From an uncultured Shimia sp. (GTDB taxonomy: Bacteria > Pseudomonadota > Alphaproteobacteria > Rhodobacterales > Rhodobacteraceae), in NCBI RefSeq assembly GCF_947498095.1, contig NZ_CANMJE010000008.1, positions 124,001 through 188,000 of the forward strand: DNA of 64,000 nucleotides. The letters are read 5' to 3'. The notes below the pieces were generated by a model. That model had not been told where the DNA came from and ran no database searches. It saw nothing but the letters and a program-made list of their open reading frames with translations. This document shows, piece by piece, positions 27,114-35,356 of this stretch. The position numbers and the translations under genes are program-made. How positions within the stretch are numbered: the first letter of the stretch is position 1; each line of letters starts with the position of its first letter.

Positions 27114-28097
27114 ATGCGAACATTTGGGCGTTTTTTGGGACGGAGCCTTCTGGTCCTTGTTCTGGCCAGTCTCGCGCTGTGGATATTCGGGCCATACGAG
27201 CGGATTTCGGTTGTGCCGAGCCATGACCCTGCGGCCATCGGCGCGGATGTCGAAGCGTATCTCGCCGCGCAAGAGGCAGAGATTTCCGACATAACACCCG
27301 GAACCGAAAAACGTGTCATTTGGTACGACGAGCCGGGTACAAAAACGCCACTGTCCATTGTCTATGTGCATGGATTTTCGGCCACGTCCGAAGAAATCCG
27401 ACCTGTGCCTGACATGGTGGCCCGGGAATTGGGGGCGAACCTGCACTACACGCGGCTCGCGGGGCACGGACGTCCGGGGGGGGCCTTGGCCAAAGCCAGG
27501 GCGCAAGAGTGGATGACCGACATGGCCGAGGCACTTGAGATTGGGCGGCGCATTGGTGATGAGGTCATCGTGATCTCAACTTCAACAGGGGCGACCTTGG
27601 CCGCCGAAGCCGCTTTGCAGCCCGCAATGATGGAGCGTGTCAAAGGGCTGGTGATGATTTCGCCAAACTTCCGGATCAATGACCCGACGGCTGGTGTGCT
27701 GACCATGCCCGCCGCCCGCTATTGGGTGCCAGTAGCTGCCGGAAAAACCCGGTCATGGGAGGGGCAGAACGAGGGCCATAACACTTACTGGACCACAACC
27801 TATCCGACAGAAGCCCTGTTTCAGATGGCAGCACTGGTTCAACATAGCGTTGCGCAGGATTATGGTGCGGCGACACATCCCGTTCTGTTCTGGTTCTCAG
27901 ATGCGGATGGGGTTGTCGATCATGCCGCGACGCGCGAGATTGCCGGGCAATGGGGTGGCCCAGTGACATTGGAAGCGCGGACGCTTGGTGAGGGCGATGA
28001 TCCCTACAATCATGTCATCGCGGGCGACATACTCTCCCCCGGTCAAACGCAAATTACCACAGTAAATATTATTAATTGGATCAACAATTTAACATGA
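27114..28097 (+). CDS. membrane-anchored alpha/beta hydrolase
   Basis: A 327-residue protein with an N-terminal membrane anchor (FLGRSLLVLVLASLALWIFG). The hydrolase domain has VYVHGFSATSEEIRPV, RLAGHGRPGGALAKA and the nucleophile in VISTSTGATLAAEAA, where the usual first Gly of GxSxG is Ser. The acid is in WFSDADGVVDH and the histidine in DDPYNHVIAGD. It is probably a periplasm-facing esterase or lipase. It is co-oriented and tightly spaced with the preceding hydrolase. Confidence 0.75.
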   Translation: MRTFGRFLGRSLLVLVLASLALWIFGPYERISVVPSHDPAAIGADVEAYLAAQEAEISDITPGTEKRVIWYDEPGTKTPLSIVYVHGFSATSEEIRPVPDMVARELGANLHYTRLAGHGRPGGALAKARAQEWMTDMAEALEIGRRIGDEVIVISTSTGATLAAEAALQPAMMERVKGLVMISPNFRINDPTAGVLTMPAARYWVPVAAGKTRSWEGQNEGHNTYWTTTYPTEALFQMAALVQHSVAQDYGAATHPVLFWFSDADGVVDHAATREIAGQWGGPVTLEARTLGEGDDPYNHVIAGDILSPGQTQITTVNIINWINNLT

Positions 28098-28109
28098 AAG
28101 GCTCATTTG

Positions 28110-28559
28110 ATGAGTGAAACAATGCAGCCGCGTGTGAGCTTGATCACGCTTGCGGTCGACGATCTGGAAAAGAGCGCTTCGTTTTACGAGGCGCTTGGTT
28201 GGAAACGGGTGGAAAGTCCGGATGGTGTGATTGCATTTGATTTGATTGGCCAGACGCTAGGTCTTTATCCCAAAGCGGCGTTGGCGGATGAATTGGGCAT
28301 CGAGACACAGGACATTGGCGGGTTTTCTGGCATAACACTGGCCCACAATCTCCGCGAGAAAGAGCATGTAGCGCCATTGTTGGCGAAGGCCGAAGCGGCG
28401 GGGGCGAAAATCCTCAAGCCTGCGCAGGACGTTTTCTGGGGTGGGCACCACGGGTACTTCGCAGACTTGGATGGGCATATTTGGGAGATTGCGTGGAACC
28501 CGTTTTCACCTTTGTCCCCTGGAGGCGCGTTCCGGTGGACGGGTTACGCAGAGTCATAA
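28110..28559 (+). CDS. VOC-family (glyoxalase/bleomycin resistance-like) protein
   Basis: A 149-residue VOC protein. It has two beta-alpha-beta-beta-beta modules: VSLITLAVDDLEKSASFYEALGW, then a DVFWGGHHGYFADLDGHIWEIAWNP metal-site half. The HHGYFADLDGHIWEI pattern is typical of the uncharacterised VOC subgroup near glyoxalases. Starts at an ATG 12 bases after the preceding stop; a TTG immediately before is in frame but unlikely. Substrate unknown. Confidence 0.82.
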   Translation: MSETMQPRVSLITLAVDDLEKSASFYEALGWKRVESPDGVIAFDLIGQTLGLYPKAALADELGIETQDIGGFSGITLAHNLREKEHVAPLLAKAEAAGAKILKPAQDVFWGGHHGYFADLDGHIWEIAWNPFSPLSPGGAFRWTGYAES

Positions 28560-28646
28560 TCCGCCGAAGCGCTTGACGGGGCTTGCGACTGGACCGACAC
28601 TGACACCGCGGGCAACGGACCCCGCGTAAGGCAAAAGGCAAGCACC

Positions 28647-29357
28647 ATGAGCGAACCGCTGGTTCTCTTACCCGGTATGATGTGTGACGCGCGGTTGTTT
28701 GGACCGCAGATTGCGGAGCTCTCTTCGGAGTTTGTCGTGACAGTCGCCCCAATCACCCAAGGTGAACGTATCGAAGAGATTGCCTCGTCGATCCTGTCGC
28801 AGTTACCAGCGAAATTTGCGCTGGCAGGGCTGAGCATGGGGGGGGTCGTCGCGATGGAGATCCTTCGCCGGGCGCCTGACCGCGTCACGCGCGTGGCCTT
28901 GATGGACACCAACCCGCTGGCGGAAACCCCACAGAGTTCAGCTGCTTACGAGCCGATGATCGTTGGTGCGCGGGCAGGGCGGCTGGAGCAGGTTCTGACC
29001 GAGTTCATGCGGCCTGAGTTTCTGGCGCCGGAACCTCAGCGCACAGAGGTTTTGGCGCTTGTGCGCGAGATGGGGTTGTATCTGGGGTCGGACGTCTTTG
29101 TCCGGCAAGCCCGAGCGCTGCAACGTCGGCGCGATCAGCAGGGCACATTGCGGCGTTGCAAGGTGCCCGCATTGGTTCTGTGTGGCGAATACGATGGTCT
29201 GACGCCGCCGAAACGCCACAGTTTCATGGCCGAATTGATCCCCTATGCTGAGCTGATGGTCATCAAGAATGCCGGTCATTTGCCGACACTCGAACAACCC
29301 GCAGCCACAACCGAGGCGTTGCGGACCTGGATGAAACAACCCTTTGTTCTGCAATAA
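28647..29357 (+). CDS. alpha/beta hydrolase (esterase-like)
   Basis: A 236-residue hydrolase. Opening LVLLPGMMCDARLFGPQI is typical of the MhpC-type fold; the nucleophile elbow is LAGLSMGGVVAMEIL, acid in LCGEYDGLTPP and histidine in KNAGHLPTLEQP. The triad is complete. Substrate unknown; homologues in this group act on esters or enol-lactones. It runs toward phaZ, with a shared terminator between the two stop codons. Confidence 0.82.
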   Translation: MSEPLVLLPGMMCDARLFGPQIAELSSEFVVTVAPITQGERIEEIASSILSQLPAKFALAGLSMGGVVAMEILRRAPDRVTRVALMDTNPLAETPQSSAAYEPMIVGARAGRLEQVLTEFMRPEFLAPEPQRTEVLALVREMGLYLGSDVFVRQARALQRRRDQQGTLRRCKVPALVLCGEYDGLTPPKRHSFMAELIPYAELMVIKNAGHLPTLEQPAATTEALRTWMKQPFVLQ

Positions 29358-29385
29358 AAAAGGGGCCTGAACGGCCCCTGATTTT
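29356..29385. terminator. bidirectional terminator between hydrolase and phaZ
   Basis: AGGGGCC-TGAAC-GGCCCCT forms a seven-base GC stem. On the minus strand it is followed by TTTTTT, making a strong phaZ terminator; on the + strand a GATTTT tail gives weaker termination for the hydrolase gene. Confidence 0.82.
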
Positions 29386-29401
29386 CATGAATTGTGCCGC
29401 C

Positions 29402-30697
29402 TTACGCCGCGGCGTTTTTGTTTGCTGGCTTCTTGGCAGCTTTGGCTTTTGCTTTAGGCTTGGGCGCTTCGGCGTTGGCGTCGATAAACTCAAGCACCAA
29501 AGGCCGGATGTTGTTGCGCCAGCTCTTGCCAGCGAAAATGCCGTAGTGACCGGCGTTTGGCTCAACATAGCTGGCCTTTCTATCGTCCGGCAGACCGGTG
29601 CACAGATCAAGTGCCGCCACACATTGTCCGGGAGCAGTGATGTCGTCTTTGCCACCTTCAACAGTTTTTACGGCGACCGTCGTGATCTTGCCGATATCGA
29701 CCTTGCGGCCCCCGACGACAAACTCATTGTTGGCGATCTCACCGTTTTTGAAAATACGCTCCACTGTCGATAGGTAGAACTCGGCTGGCATGTCCATGAC
29801 CGCCAGATATTCATCATAGAACCGGTTGTGGGCGTCGTGGTCCGACGCTTCGCCGCGTACGACGCGCTGAATTTGGTCCTGGAACGCTTTTGAATGGCGT
29901 TCGCCGTTCATCGACATGAAGGATGCGAGCTGAAGCAGGCCGGGATATACCATGCGACCAACGCCGGGGTACTTAAAGCCGACGCGCTGAATCATCATCT
30001 CTTCGAGCTGGCCCATCGTCACGCGATGGCCAAAGTCGGTCACATCCGTCGAGGCAGCATTGGGATTGATCGGTCCGCCAATCAGGGTCAACGAGCGTGG
30101 CTGTGCATCAGGGTCTTCGCCCGCGAGGTAGGCCGTAGCCGCCAGTGTCAGTGGCGCGGGCTGGCACACGGCGATTACATGCGTGTCCGGGCCCATTTCT
30201 TTCAGGAAATCAACCAGATACAGCGTGTAGTCCTCGATGTCGAATTTGCCTTCGGACACAGGAATGTCACGCGCATTATGCCAGTCTGTCACGTAGACTT
30301 CGCAATTTACGATCAGGCTTTTGACTGTTGAGCGCAGCAGGGTGGCATAGTGACCGGACATCGGGGCAACCAACAGGATCTTGCGCGGTTGCGTCTCGCG
30401 ACCGGCAACATTGAAGTGGATCAGATCGCCAAACGGGCGTTCAACCACGGTTTCAATATTGACCAGATGGTCCTTGCCGTCTTCACAGGTAAAGGTGCGA
30501 ATACCCCAGTCGGGTTTGACCACCATGCGCTGGAACGTACGCTCAGTAACTTCGCCCCAGGCGCGCATCCACTCCAACGCAGGGTTGGGCATAAGCGAAA
30601 AAACCGGGTACGATGCCATGGCAAGGGCAGATGCGCCCATCCACTGGTTGGTATTGCGGACGGTGTCCATCCAATCATACGTGGCCATGTATCGCAT
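29402..30697 (-). CDS. phaZ: intracellular polyhydroxyalkanoate depolymerase
   Basis: A 431-residue enzyme that hydrolyses granule PHB to hydroxybutyrate. AGGAGA before the ATG at 30697 sets the start. Landmarks: YDWMDTVRNTNQWMGASA, DWHNARDIP, and VIAVCQPAPLT, where C178 sits at the position of the lipase-box nucleophile as usual for this class. The C-terminal 20 residues are Lys/Ala/Pro-rich, recalling phasin tails and absent from the minimal enzyme, so they may bind granule or DNA. Divergent from phaC across 101 bases holding a PhaR-type operator. Confidence 0.93.
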   Translation of the reverse strand: MRYMATYDWMDTVRNTNQWMGASALAMASYPVFSLMPNPALEWMRAWGEVTERTFQRMVVKPDWGIRTFTCEDGKDHLVNIETVVERPFGDLIHFNVAGRETQPRKILLVAPMSGHYATLLRSTVKSLIVNCEVYVTDWHNARDIPVSEGKFDIEDYTLYLVDFLKEMGPDTHVIAVCQPAPLTLAATAYLAGEDPDAQPRSLTLIGGPINPNAASTDVTDFGHRVTMGQLEEMMIQRVGFKYPGVGRMVYPGLLQLASFMSMNGERHSKAFQDQIQRVVRGEASDHDAHNRFYDEYLAVMDMPAEFYLSTVERIFKNGEIANNEFVVGGRKVDIGKITTVAVKTVEGGKDDITAPGQCVAALDLCTGLPDDRKASYVEPNAGHYGIFAGKSWRNNIRPLVLEFIDANAEAPKPKAKAKAAKKPANKNAAA

Positions 30698-30769
30698 GGG
30701 CGTCTCCTGTTTTACCGGGTATTGAGAGCCCGGAAATTCGTTTGCCCTGTTAAGAGCCATGGGTTTATG

Positions 30770-30780
30770 CTGCGTAGCAG
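30770..30780. promoter_or_regulatory. PhaR-type operator upstream of phaC
   Basis: CTGC-GTA-GCAG matches CTGCN3GCAG exactly. It lies 18 bases before the phaC start in the 101-base phaZ-phaC divergent region, so a bound repressor could block both promoters. Two further exact copies occur before phaP. Confidence 0.7.
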
Positions 30781-30798
30781 CGAGAATAGGACCAATTT

Positions 30799-32598
30799 TT
30801 GAATATGACAACTAAAGAGAATGCCGAAAGCGCGAATCTGGACAAAATGAACGCCAATCTTGCGCGCGTTGAAGAGTTGTCGGCACGTCTGGTCGACGTG
30901 ATGACGCGCCGTAAACCACTGCGCACGGAATTGAACGCGCCAGACGGCGAAGTCTTTGTAAACGCTGCAAATGCTTACGTTCAGGCGATGATGCAGGACC
31001 CGGGGAAGATGTTCGAACATCAACTGGAGTACTGGACCAAGTCGGTGCGGCATTTCGTCGATGCTCAAAATGTCTTAATGCACGGCAAGCTGGAAGCAGC
31101 CCCCGATGACACCCCCACGGACCGGCGTTTTTCCAATCCTTTGTGGCAGTCTCACCCCTATTTCAACTTCATCAAACAGCAATACATGCGCAACGCAGAC
31201 GCCATTCGGCAAGCGGTTTCGGATATTAAGGGGATTGAAGGCAAGGATAAGCAGCGGCTTGAGTATTTCTCGCAGCAGATCATCGATATGATGTCGCCGA
31301 CGAACTTTCTGGGGATGAATCCGGACGTTCTGGAGAAAGCGATCGAGACCGAAGGCGAATCGCTGGTGAAAGGGTTGGAGAACCTGATTTCCGATCTTGA
31401 GGCCAATAACGGCGAGCTGGTGGTGCGTCTTGCCGATGAAAGTGCCTTTGAAATAGGCAAGAACATCGCGACCACGCCGGGCAAGGTGGTGTATCGCAAT
31501 CGCATGTTCGAGCTGCTGCAATACAGCCCGTCTACAGAAACAGTGCATGAGATCCCGCTGATCATCTTTCCGCCCTGGATCAACAAATACTACATTCTGG
31601 ATCTGAAAGAGCAGAACAGCATGATCAAATGGGCGGTCGATCAGGGCTACACTGTCTTTATTGTGAGCTGGATCAACCCGGATCGCACGTACCGAGAGGT
31701 GGGGCTGGACGAATATATCGAAGATGGTTTCCTGACCGCGATCGACGAGGTCAAGAAGCTCACCAGCCAAAAACAGGTTAATGCCGTAGGCTACTGCATT
31801 GCGGGAACGACCTTGCATCTGACGTTGTCCCTGATGAAACAGCGCGGCGACAAGTCGGTCAAAAGCGCGACGTTCTTCACGACGCTGACGGATTTTGGCG
31901 ATCAGGGTGAGTTTACGCCGTTCCTTGGCAATGACTTTATTGACGGGATTGATGATGAGATCGAAGACGAAGGGCTGCTGCGCTCATTTATCATGCAGCG
32001 CACATTCTCGTACTTGCGATCCAACGATCTGGTCTATGGGCCTGCAATCAAAAGCTACATGATGGGCGAGGCGCCTCCGGCGTTTGACCTTTTGTATTGG
32101 AATGGCGATGGATCTGGTTTGCCGGGTAAGATGGCGCATCAGTATTTACGTGAACTTTGCCAGGAGAATGAATTCGTCGGTGATGGCATCGAGCTGTGCG
32201 GCGAGCGGTTGCATATCTCGGATGTGGACGTGCCGTTGTGTTCAGTCACCTGTGAGACCGATCACATCGCGCGCTGGAAAGATTGCTATCACGGGTTCCA
32301 ACAGACCAAGAGCCGCTCAAAGACATTCATTGTTTCTGAGTCCGGCCATATCGCTGGCATCGTGAATCCGCCCTCGAAAAAGAAATACGGCCACTACACC
32401 AACAAGGACGTTAAAGGCACTGCCGACGACTGGATGGCAGGGGCCACGTTCAACGAAGGCTCGTGGTGGCCGGTTTGGGATAAGTGGCTTTCGGCCAAGT
32501 CTGGCAAGCAGGTTTCGGCCCGCGAACCCGGTGATTCGGAGCATCCTGTGCTAGAAGATGCCCCCGGAACCTACGTTCGGGTTCTCGCAACACGCTGA
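30799..32598 (+). CDS. phaC: class I poly(3-hydroxyalkanoate) synthase
   Basis: A 599-residue enzyme polymerising (R)-3-hydroxyacyl-CoA into storage polyester at the granule surface. The catalytic cysteine is C333 in VGYCIAGTTLHL; the usual GYCxGGT has Ala for the first Gly here. Asp (CETDHIARW) and His (SESGHIAGIVNPP) complete the triad, and FPPWINKYYILDLK is conserved. AGGA is seven bases before a TTG at 30799; the ATG at 30805 is thirteen bases away, so the TTG start is slightly favoured. First gene of phaC-phaP-phaR. Confidence 0.96.
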   Translation: MNMTTKENAESANLDKMNANLARVEELSARLVDVMTRRKPLRTELNAPDGEVFVNAANAYVQAMMQDPGKMFEHQLEYWTKSVRHFVDAQNVLMHGKLEAAPDDTPTDRRFSNPLWQSHPYFNFIKQQYMRNADAIRQAVSDIKGIEGKDKQRLEYFSQQIIDMMSPTNFLGMNPDVLEKAIETEGESLVKGLENLISDLEANNGELVVRLADESAFEIGKNIATTPGKVVYRNRMFELLQYSPSTETVHEIPLIIFPPWINKYYILDLKEQNSMIKWAVDQGYTVFIVSWINPDRTYREVGLDEYIEDGFLTAIDEVKKLTSQKQVNAVGYCIAGTTLHLTLSLMKQRGDKSVKSATFFTTLTDFGDQGEFTPFLGNDFIDGIDDEIEDEGLLRSFIMQRTFSYLRSNDLVYGPAIKSYMMGEAPPAFDLLYWNGDGSGLPGKMAHQYLRELCQENEFVGDGIELCGERLHISDVDVPLCSVTCETDHIARWKDCYHGFQQTKSRSKTFIVSESGHIAGIVNPPSKKKYGHYTNKDVKGTADDWMAGATFNEGSWWPVWDKWLSAKSGKQVSAREPGDSEHPVLEDAPGTYVRVLATR

Positions 32599-32623
32599 TT
32601 TTAATAGAAAATCAAAAATTATT

Positions 32624-32634
32624 CTGCAGTGCAG
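32624..32634. promoter_or_regulatory. PhaR-type operator, distal copy, before phaP
   Basis: CTGC-AGT-GCAG fits CTGCN3GCAG exactly. It is one of two sites spaced 29 bases centre to centre (about three helical turns), so both lie on the same face of the DNA. Located 105 bases before the phasin start. Confidence 0.7.
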
Positions 32635-32652
32635 CAAAAAAATCTTGAAATG

Positions 32653-32663
32653 CTGCGCTGCAG
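32653..32663. promoter_or_regulatory. PhaR-type operator, proximal copy, before phaP
   Basis: CTGC-GCT-GCAG is the second exact CTGCN3GCAG site, 66 bases before the phasin start. Paired sites with helical phasing suit cooperative binding and tight control of phaP by polymer level. Confidence 0.7.
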
Positions 32664-32728
32664 AAAGCATATTGTTGGCAGGATACAACAGCGGGTTGGC
32701 CCCGCGAGATCACTTAAGGAACTGTCAA

Positions 32729-33178
32729 ATGGCTAAAACTCAAGATATGACCGCGATGCTGAAAGACATGATGGGCGCATTCCCCGTTGATACTTCGGCA
32801 ATGGAAGATGCATTCAAAAACACCGCATCTTTGAACGAAAAACTGACTGGTGTTGCTCTGGACGCCGCCGAGAAATCTTCGGAAATCTCGTCGAAATGGA
32901 CCAAAGACACCCTGGCGAAACTGGCCGACATGTCGAAAGCCAAAGCTGAGCCAGCCGACTATGCCAAAGCGATGACCGATTTCGCTTCTGCTCAGGCTGA
33001 AGTTGCTGCTGAAAACATGGCTGCCTTCGCTGAAGTTGCGAAAAAAGTTCAAATGGAAACTGTTGAACTGCTGATGGCTGCTGGCAAAGACGTCACCGAA
33101 GAGGCGACTGCTGCTGTTAAGAAAGCCACCAACGACGTGACCACGGCTGCTAAGAAAGCAACCGCGAAAGCGAAATAA
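32729..33178 (+). CDS. phaP: phasin
   Basis: A 149-residue granule-coating protein. AAGGA precedes the ATG at 32729. It is almost entirely amphipathic helix (residues about 5-130), with DAFKNTASLNEKLTGVALDAAEKSSEIS and KAMTDFASAQAEVAAENMAAFAEVAKKVQMETVE typical of alphaproteobacterial Phasin_2. A C-terminal Ala/Lys repeat (KKAT repeated) ends the protein. Two PhaR-type operators lie upstream and a strong terminator follows, so it can be expressed separately at a high level. Confidence 0.93.
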   Translation: MAKTQDMTAMLKDMMGAFPVDTSAMEDAFKNTASLNEKLTGVALDAAEKSSEISSKWTKDTLAKLADMSKAKAEPADYAKAMTDFASAQAEVAAENMAAFAEVAKKVQMETVELLMAAGKDVTEEATAAVKKATNDVTTAAKKATAKAK

Positions 33179-33230
33179 GAAAAACGCGAAATTGCGGCGC
33201 CTCCCTCCTCCCTGATGGTGCCGAATGCGT

Positions 33231-33260
33231 GGGCGAGCCAATGGCTCGCCCTTTCTTTTT
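33231..33260 (+). terminator. phaP terminator
   Basis: GGGCGAGCC-AAT-GGCTCGCCC, a perfect nine-base stem with a three-base loop, is followed by TTTCTTTTTG. It separates phaP from phaR. Confidence 0.88.
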
Positions 33261-33270
33261 GTTTCCTTTT

Positions 33271-33298
33271 TTGCTGCACTCGCATAGACTTTGCTGCA
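33271..33298. promoter_or_regulatory. TTGCTGCA direct repeats upstream of phaR
   Basis: TTGCTGCA occurs at 33271-33278 and 33291-33298, two helical turns apart, in the short phaP-phaR spacer. These resemble half-sites of the CTGCN3GCAG operators and could mediate weaker autoregulation of phaR. Confidence 0.4.
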
Positions 33299-33327
33299 AC
33301 GCGCAAAAAACTCTTGGGGAGATGCAT

Positions 33328-33870
33328 GTGGCCGAAGACAACAAACCGCTTCTGATCAAGCGTTATGCGAGCCGCCGGCTCTATAATACCGAGACCAGCG
33401 ATTACGTGACGCTGGACGATATTGCCGGATTTATCCGTGATGGCCGCGAGGTCCAGATCGTCGATCTTAAGACTGGCGACGACTTGACCCGCCAGTACCT
33501 GCTGCAAATCATTGCTGAACATGAAAGCCGTGGTGAAAACATGCTGCCGGTTAATGTGCTGAATGATCTGGTGCGCAGCTATACCAACCAAGCACAAAGC
33601 ATGATGCCGCAGTTCCTGCAGGCCTCGTTCGATATGTTCCGGGACGGGCAGGAAAAGATGATCGGTGGTGGCATGAAAATGCCTGGCCTCGAAGTGATGC
33701 AAGCGCAGCAAGAGGCGTTTATGAAGGCGTTGACCGGCGGCTTGGGTGGCTGGACCGGCGGTGCTGGGGAACCTGAGGCGACCAAAGAGAAAGCCGAAGA
33801 AGGCGAAGACCTCGACGATATTAAGAAACAACTGGCCGAATTGCAGTCCAAGCTTAACAAGATGAGCTAA
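33328..33870 (+). CDS. phaR: polyhydroxyalkanoate synthesis repressor PhaR
   Basis: A 180-residue regulator that binds PHB granules and, when free, represses phaP and other pha genes. The ribosome site GGGGAG abuts an ATG at 33322 but is six bases from the GTG at 33328, which gives the family N-terminus (V/M)AEDNKPLLIKRYASRRLYNTET; that start is chosen. The N-terminal PHB/PHA accumulation domain spans about 1-65; the C-terminus has a Lys/Glu coiled coil DDIKKQLAELQSKLNKMS. The transcript ends at a 13-base stem terminator. Confidence 0.94.
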   Translation: MAEDNKPLLIKRYASRRLYNTETSDYVTLDDIAGFIRDGREVQIVDLKTGDDLTRQYLLQIIAEHESRGENMLPVNVLNDLVRSYTNQAQSMMPQFLQASFDMFRDGQEKMIGGGMKMPGLEVMQAQQEAFMKALTGGLGGWTGGAGEPEATKEKAEEGEDLDDIKKQLAELQSKLNKMS

Positions 33871-33892
33871 GCAAACGTCAGCACAAACAACG

Positions 33893-33926
33893 AAAAGCCC
33901 CGGTCCTGTGACCGGGGCTTTTGTTT
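33893..33926. terminator. strong bidirectional terminator after phaR
   Basis: AAAAGCCCCGGTC-CTGT-GACCGGGGCTTTT is a perfect 13-base stem, then TGTTTT. The A-run on the left lets it also stop transcription from the convergent DegT gene. Confidence 0.9.
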
Positions 33927-33986
33927 TGCGGCTAACCAGATTTTCGGTAAGGCTTGGGCAGTCAGTCGCTTGCTGGACGGTTGTCT

Positions 33987-35204
33987 CTATGTTCCATAGG
34001 CGCGGGCTTGGCCCATGACATCTTCGGCAGCGCCGGTCAACGCGCCTGCGATAGTATCCAACTCATCGCGCTTCAGCCGTGCGGGCAGGCGCACATCACA
34101 CGCTTTCATCAGCATGGCGCGGGTCTGCGGCAACTCGGGCAGGTCCTTGATGAATTGCCAGTTCCAAAAGGCGCGGGCGTTGTCTGTGGACTGACCAAAG
34201 ACCTGCACTTTGACGCCGCGCTGGTTTGCCGCCGCCTGAAAGGCGAGGATCTGATCGTTGTCCAAGCCCACCAGGTTGAACTGAATCGAATCCGGCGCGC
34301 GATCTTCTGCTGCGAGCTTATCCGGCACAGCCAGCCAAGGTGAGGTGTTCAAGAGGCCCGCGACGTAGTCGTGATTGGCGCGACCGTCACGCACCCGGCG
34401 CGGCACTTCGGTCAGTTGCGGGCGGATGATTGCCGCGGACAGGTTATTGAGCCGCAAATTATAAAGCGGCAATTGGTTCTGCCATTTCGCAAAGGCCGCT
34501 TGCAGGTCGCCCGCGTTGTCGCCCTCGGGGGCTTTGTGCTTTTGCCAGTTATGCTCATATGCGCCGGACATGATGACCGCGCGTGCCACAAGATCGGCAT
34601 CGTCAGTGACCAGAATGCCGCCTTCGCCGGCATTGACCAGCTTATAGGACTGGAAGGAAAAGCATCCAACGCGCCCAATGGTGCCGATCTTGCGTCCATG
34701 CCATGTGGTGCCAAGACTGTGCGCGGCGTCTTCGATAACGGGGATGTCACGGGCGTCGCAAAGCGCCATGATCGCATCCATATCCGAGGTATGTCCGCGC
34801 ATGTGGCTGATGATGACGGCAGAGATGTTGTCATCCAGCCGTTGCTCAAAATCAGCCACGTCGATGCGATAGTTTTCGCCCACTTCGCACAGCACGGGCA
34901 CACAATCCGCGTGTGCCACCGACGAGGGTACGGCGGCAAATGTGAAGCCGGGGATCAGCACCCGCGCATCGCGGGGCAGGTTGAGGGCCTTGAGCGACAG
35001 GAACAGCGCTGCAGAACAGGACGAAACCGCCAGTGCGTATTTCGTTCCCATCATCTCGGCAAATTCGGATTCCATCAGCGAAACAGGGGCATCCTGCGGC
35101 GCAGTGTACCGAAACAAGTCGCCAGATTGCAAAAGGCGTTCAACCTCGGCTTTGGCGGATGCGGGGATGGGCTCGGCGTCATAGACATTCGGCGGAAGTG
35201 TCAT
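33987..35204 (-). CDS. DegT/DnrJ/EryC1-family PLP aminotransferase
   Basis: A 405-residue fold-type I PLP enzyme. PLP site: GCFSFQSYKLVNAGEGG, with the Schiff-base lysine in SYK; substrate loop MRGHTSDMDAIMALC and PVIEDAAHSLG are typical. Members usually aminate keto-sugars, but here it sits in a gamma-glutamyl amine catabolic block, so a small amino or aldehyde intermediate is possible. Start is the ATG at 35204; a GTG at 35213 is an alternative. Family assignment is firm; substrate is not. Confidence 0.85.
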   Translation of the reverse strand: MTLPPNVYDAEPIPASAKAEVERLLQSGDLFRYTAPQDAPVSLMESEFAEMMGTKYALAVSSCSAALFLSLKALNLPRDARVLIPGFTFAAVPSSVAHADCVPVLCEVGENYRIDVADFEQRLDDNISAVIISHMRGHTSDMDAIMALCDARDIPVIEDAAHSLGTTWHGRKIGTIGRVGCFSFQSYKLVNAGEGGILVTDDADLVARAVIMSGAYEHNWQKHKAPEGDNAGDLQAAFAKWQNQLPLYNLRLNNLSAAIIRPQLTEVPRRVRDGRANHDYVAGLLNTSPWLAVPDKLAAEDRAPDSIQFNLVGLDNDQILAFQAAANQRGVKVQVFGQSTDNARAFWNWQFIKDLPELPQTRAMLMKACDVRLPARLKRDELDTIAGALTGAAEDVMGQARAYGT

Positions 35205-35356
35205 AGATTTCACTTTGCTTAATTAATGCTTTGGGAAATATAAATAGAGGGCGAGGCAAAATCCAGCCCCAACATCCCAAGAACCATGACGTTTCCATGA
35301 AAAACCCCACGGCCAGAGGGCCGCGGGGCGAATTTCCGCGCATCAGGTGAGCTGCG

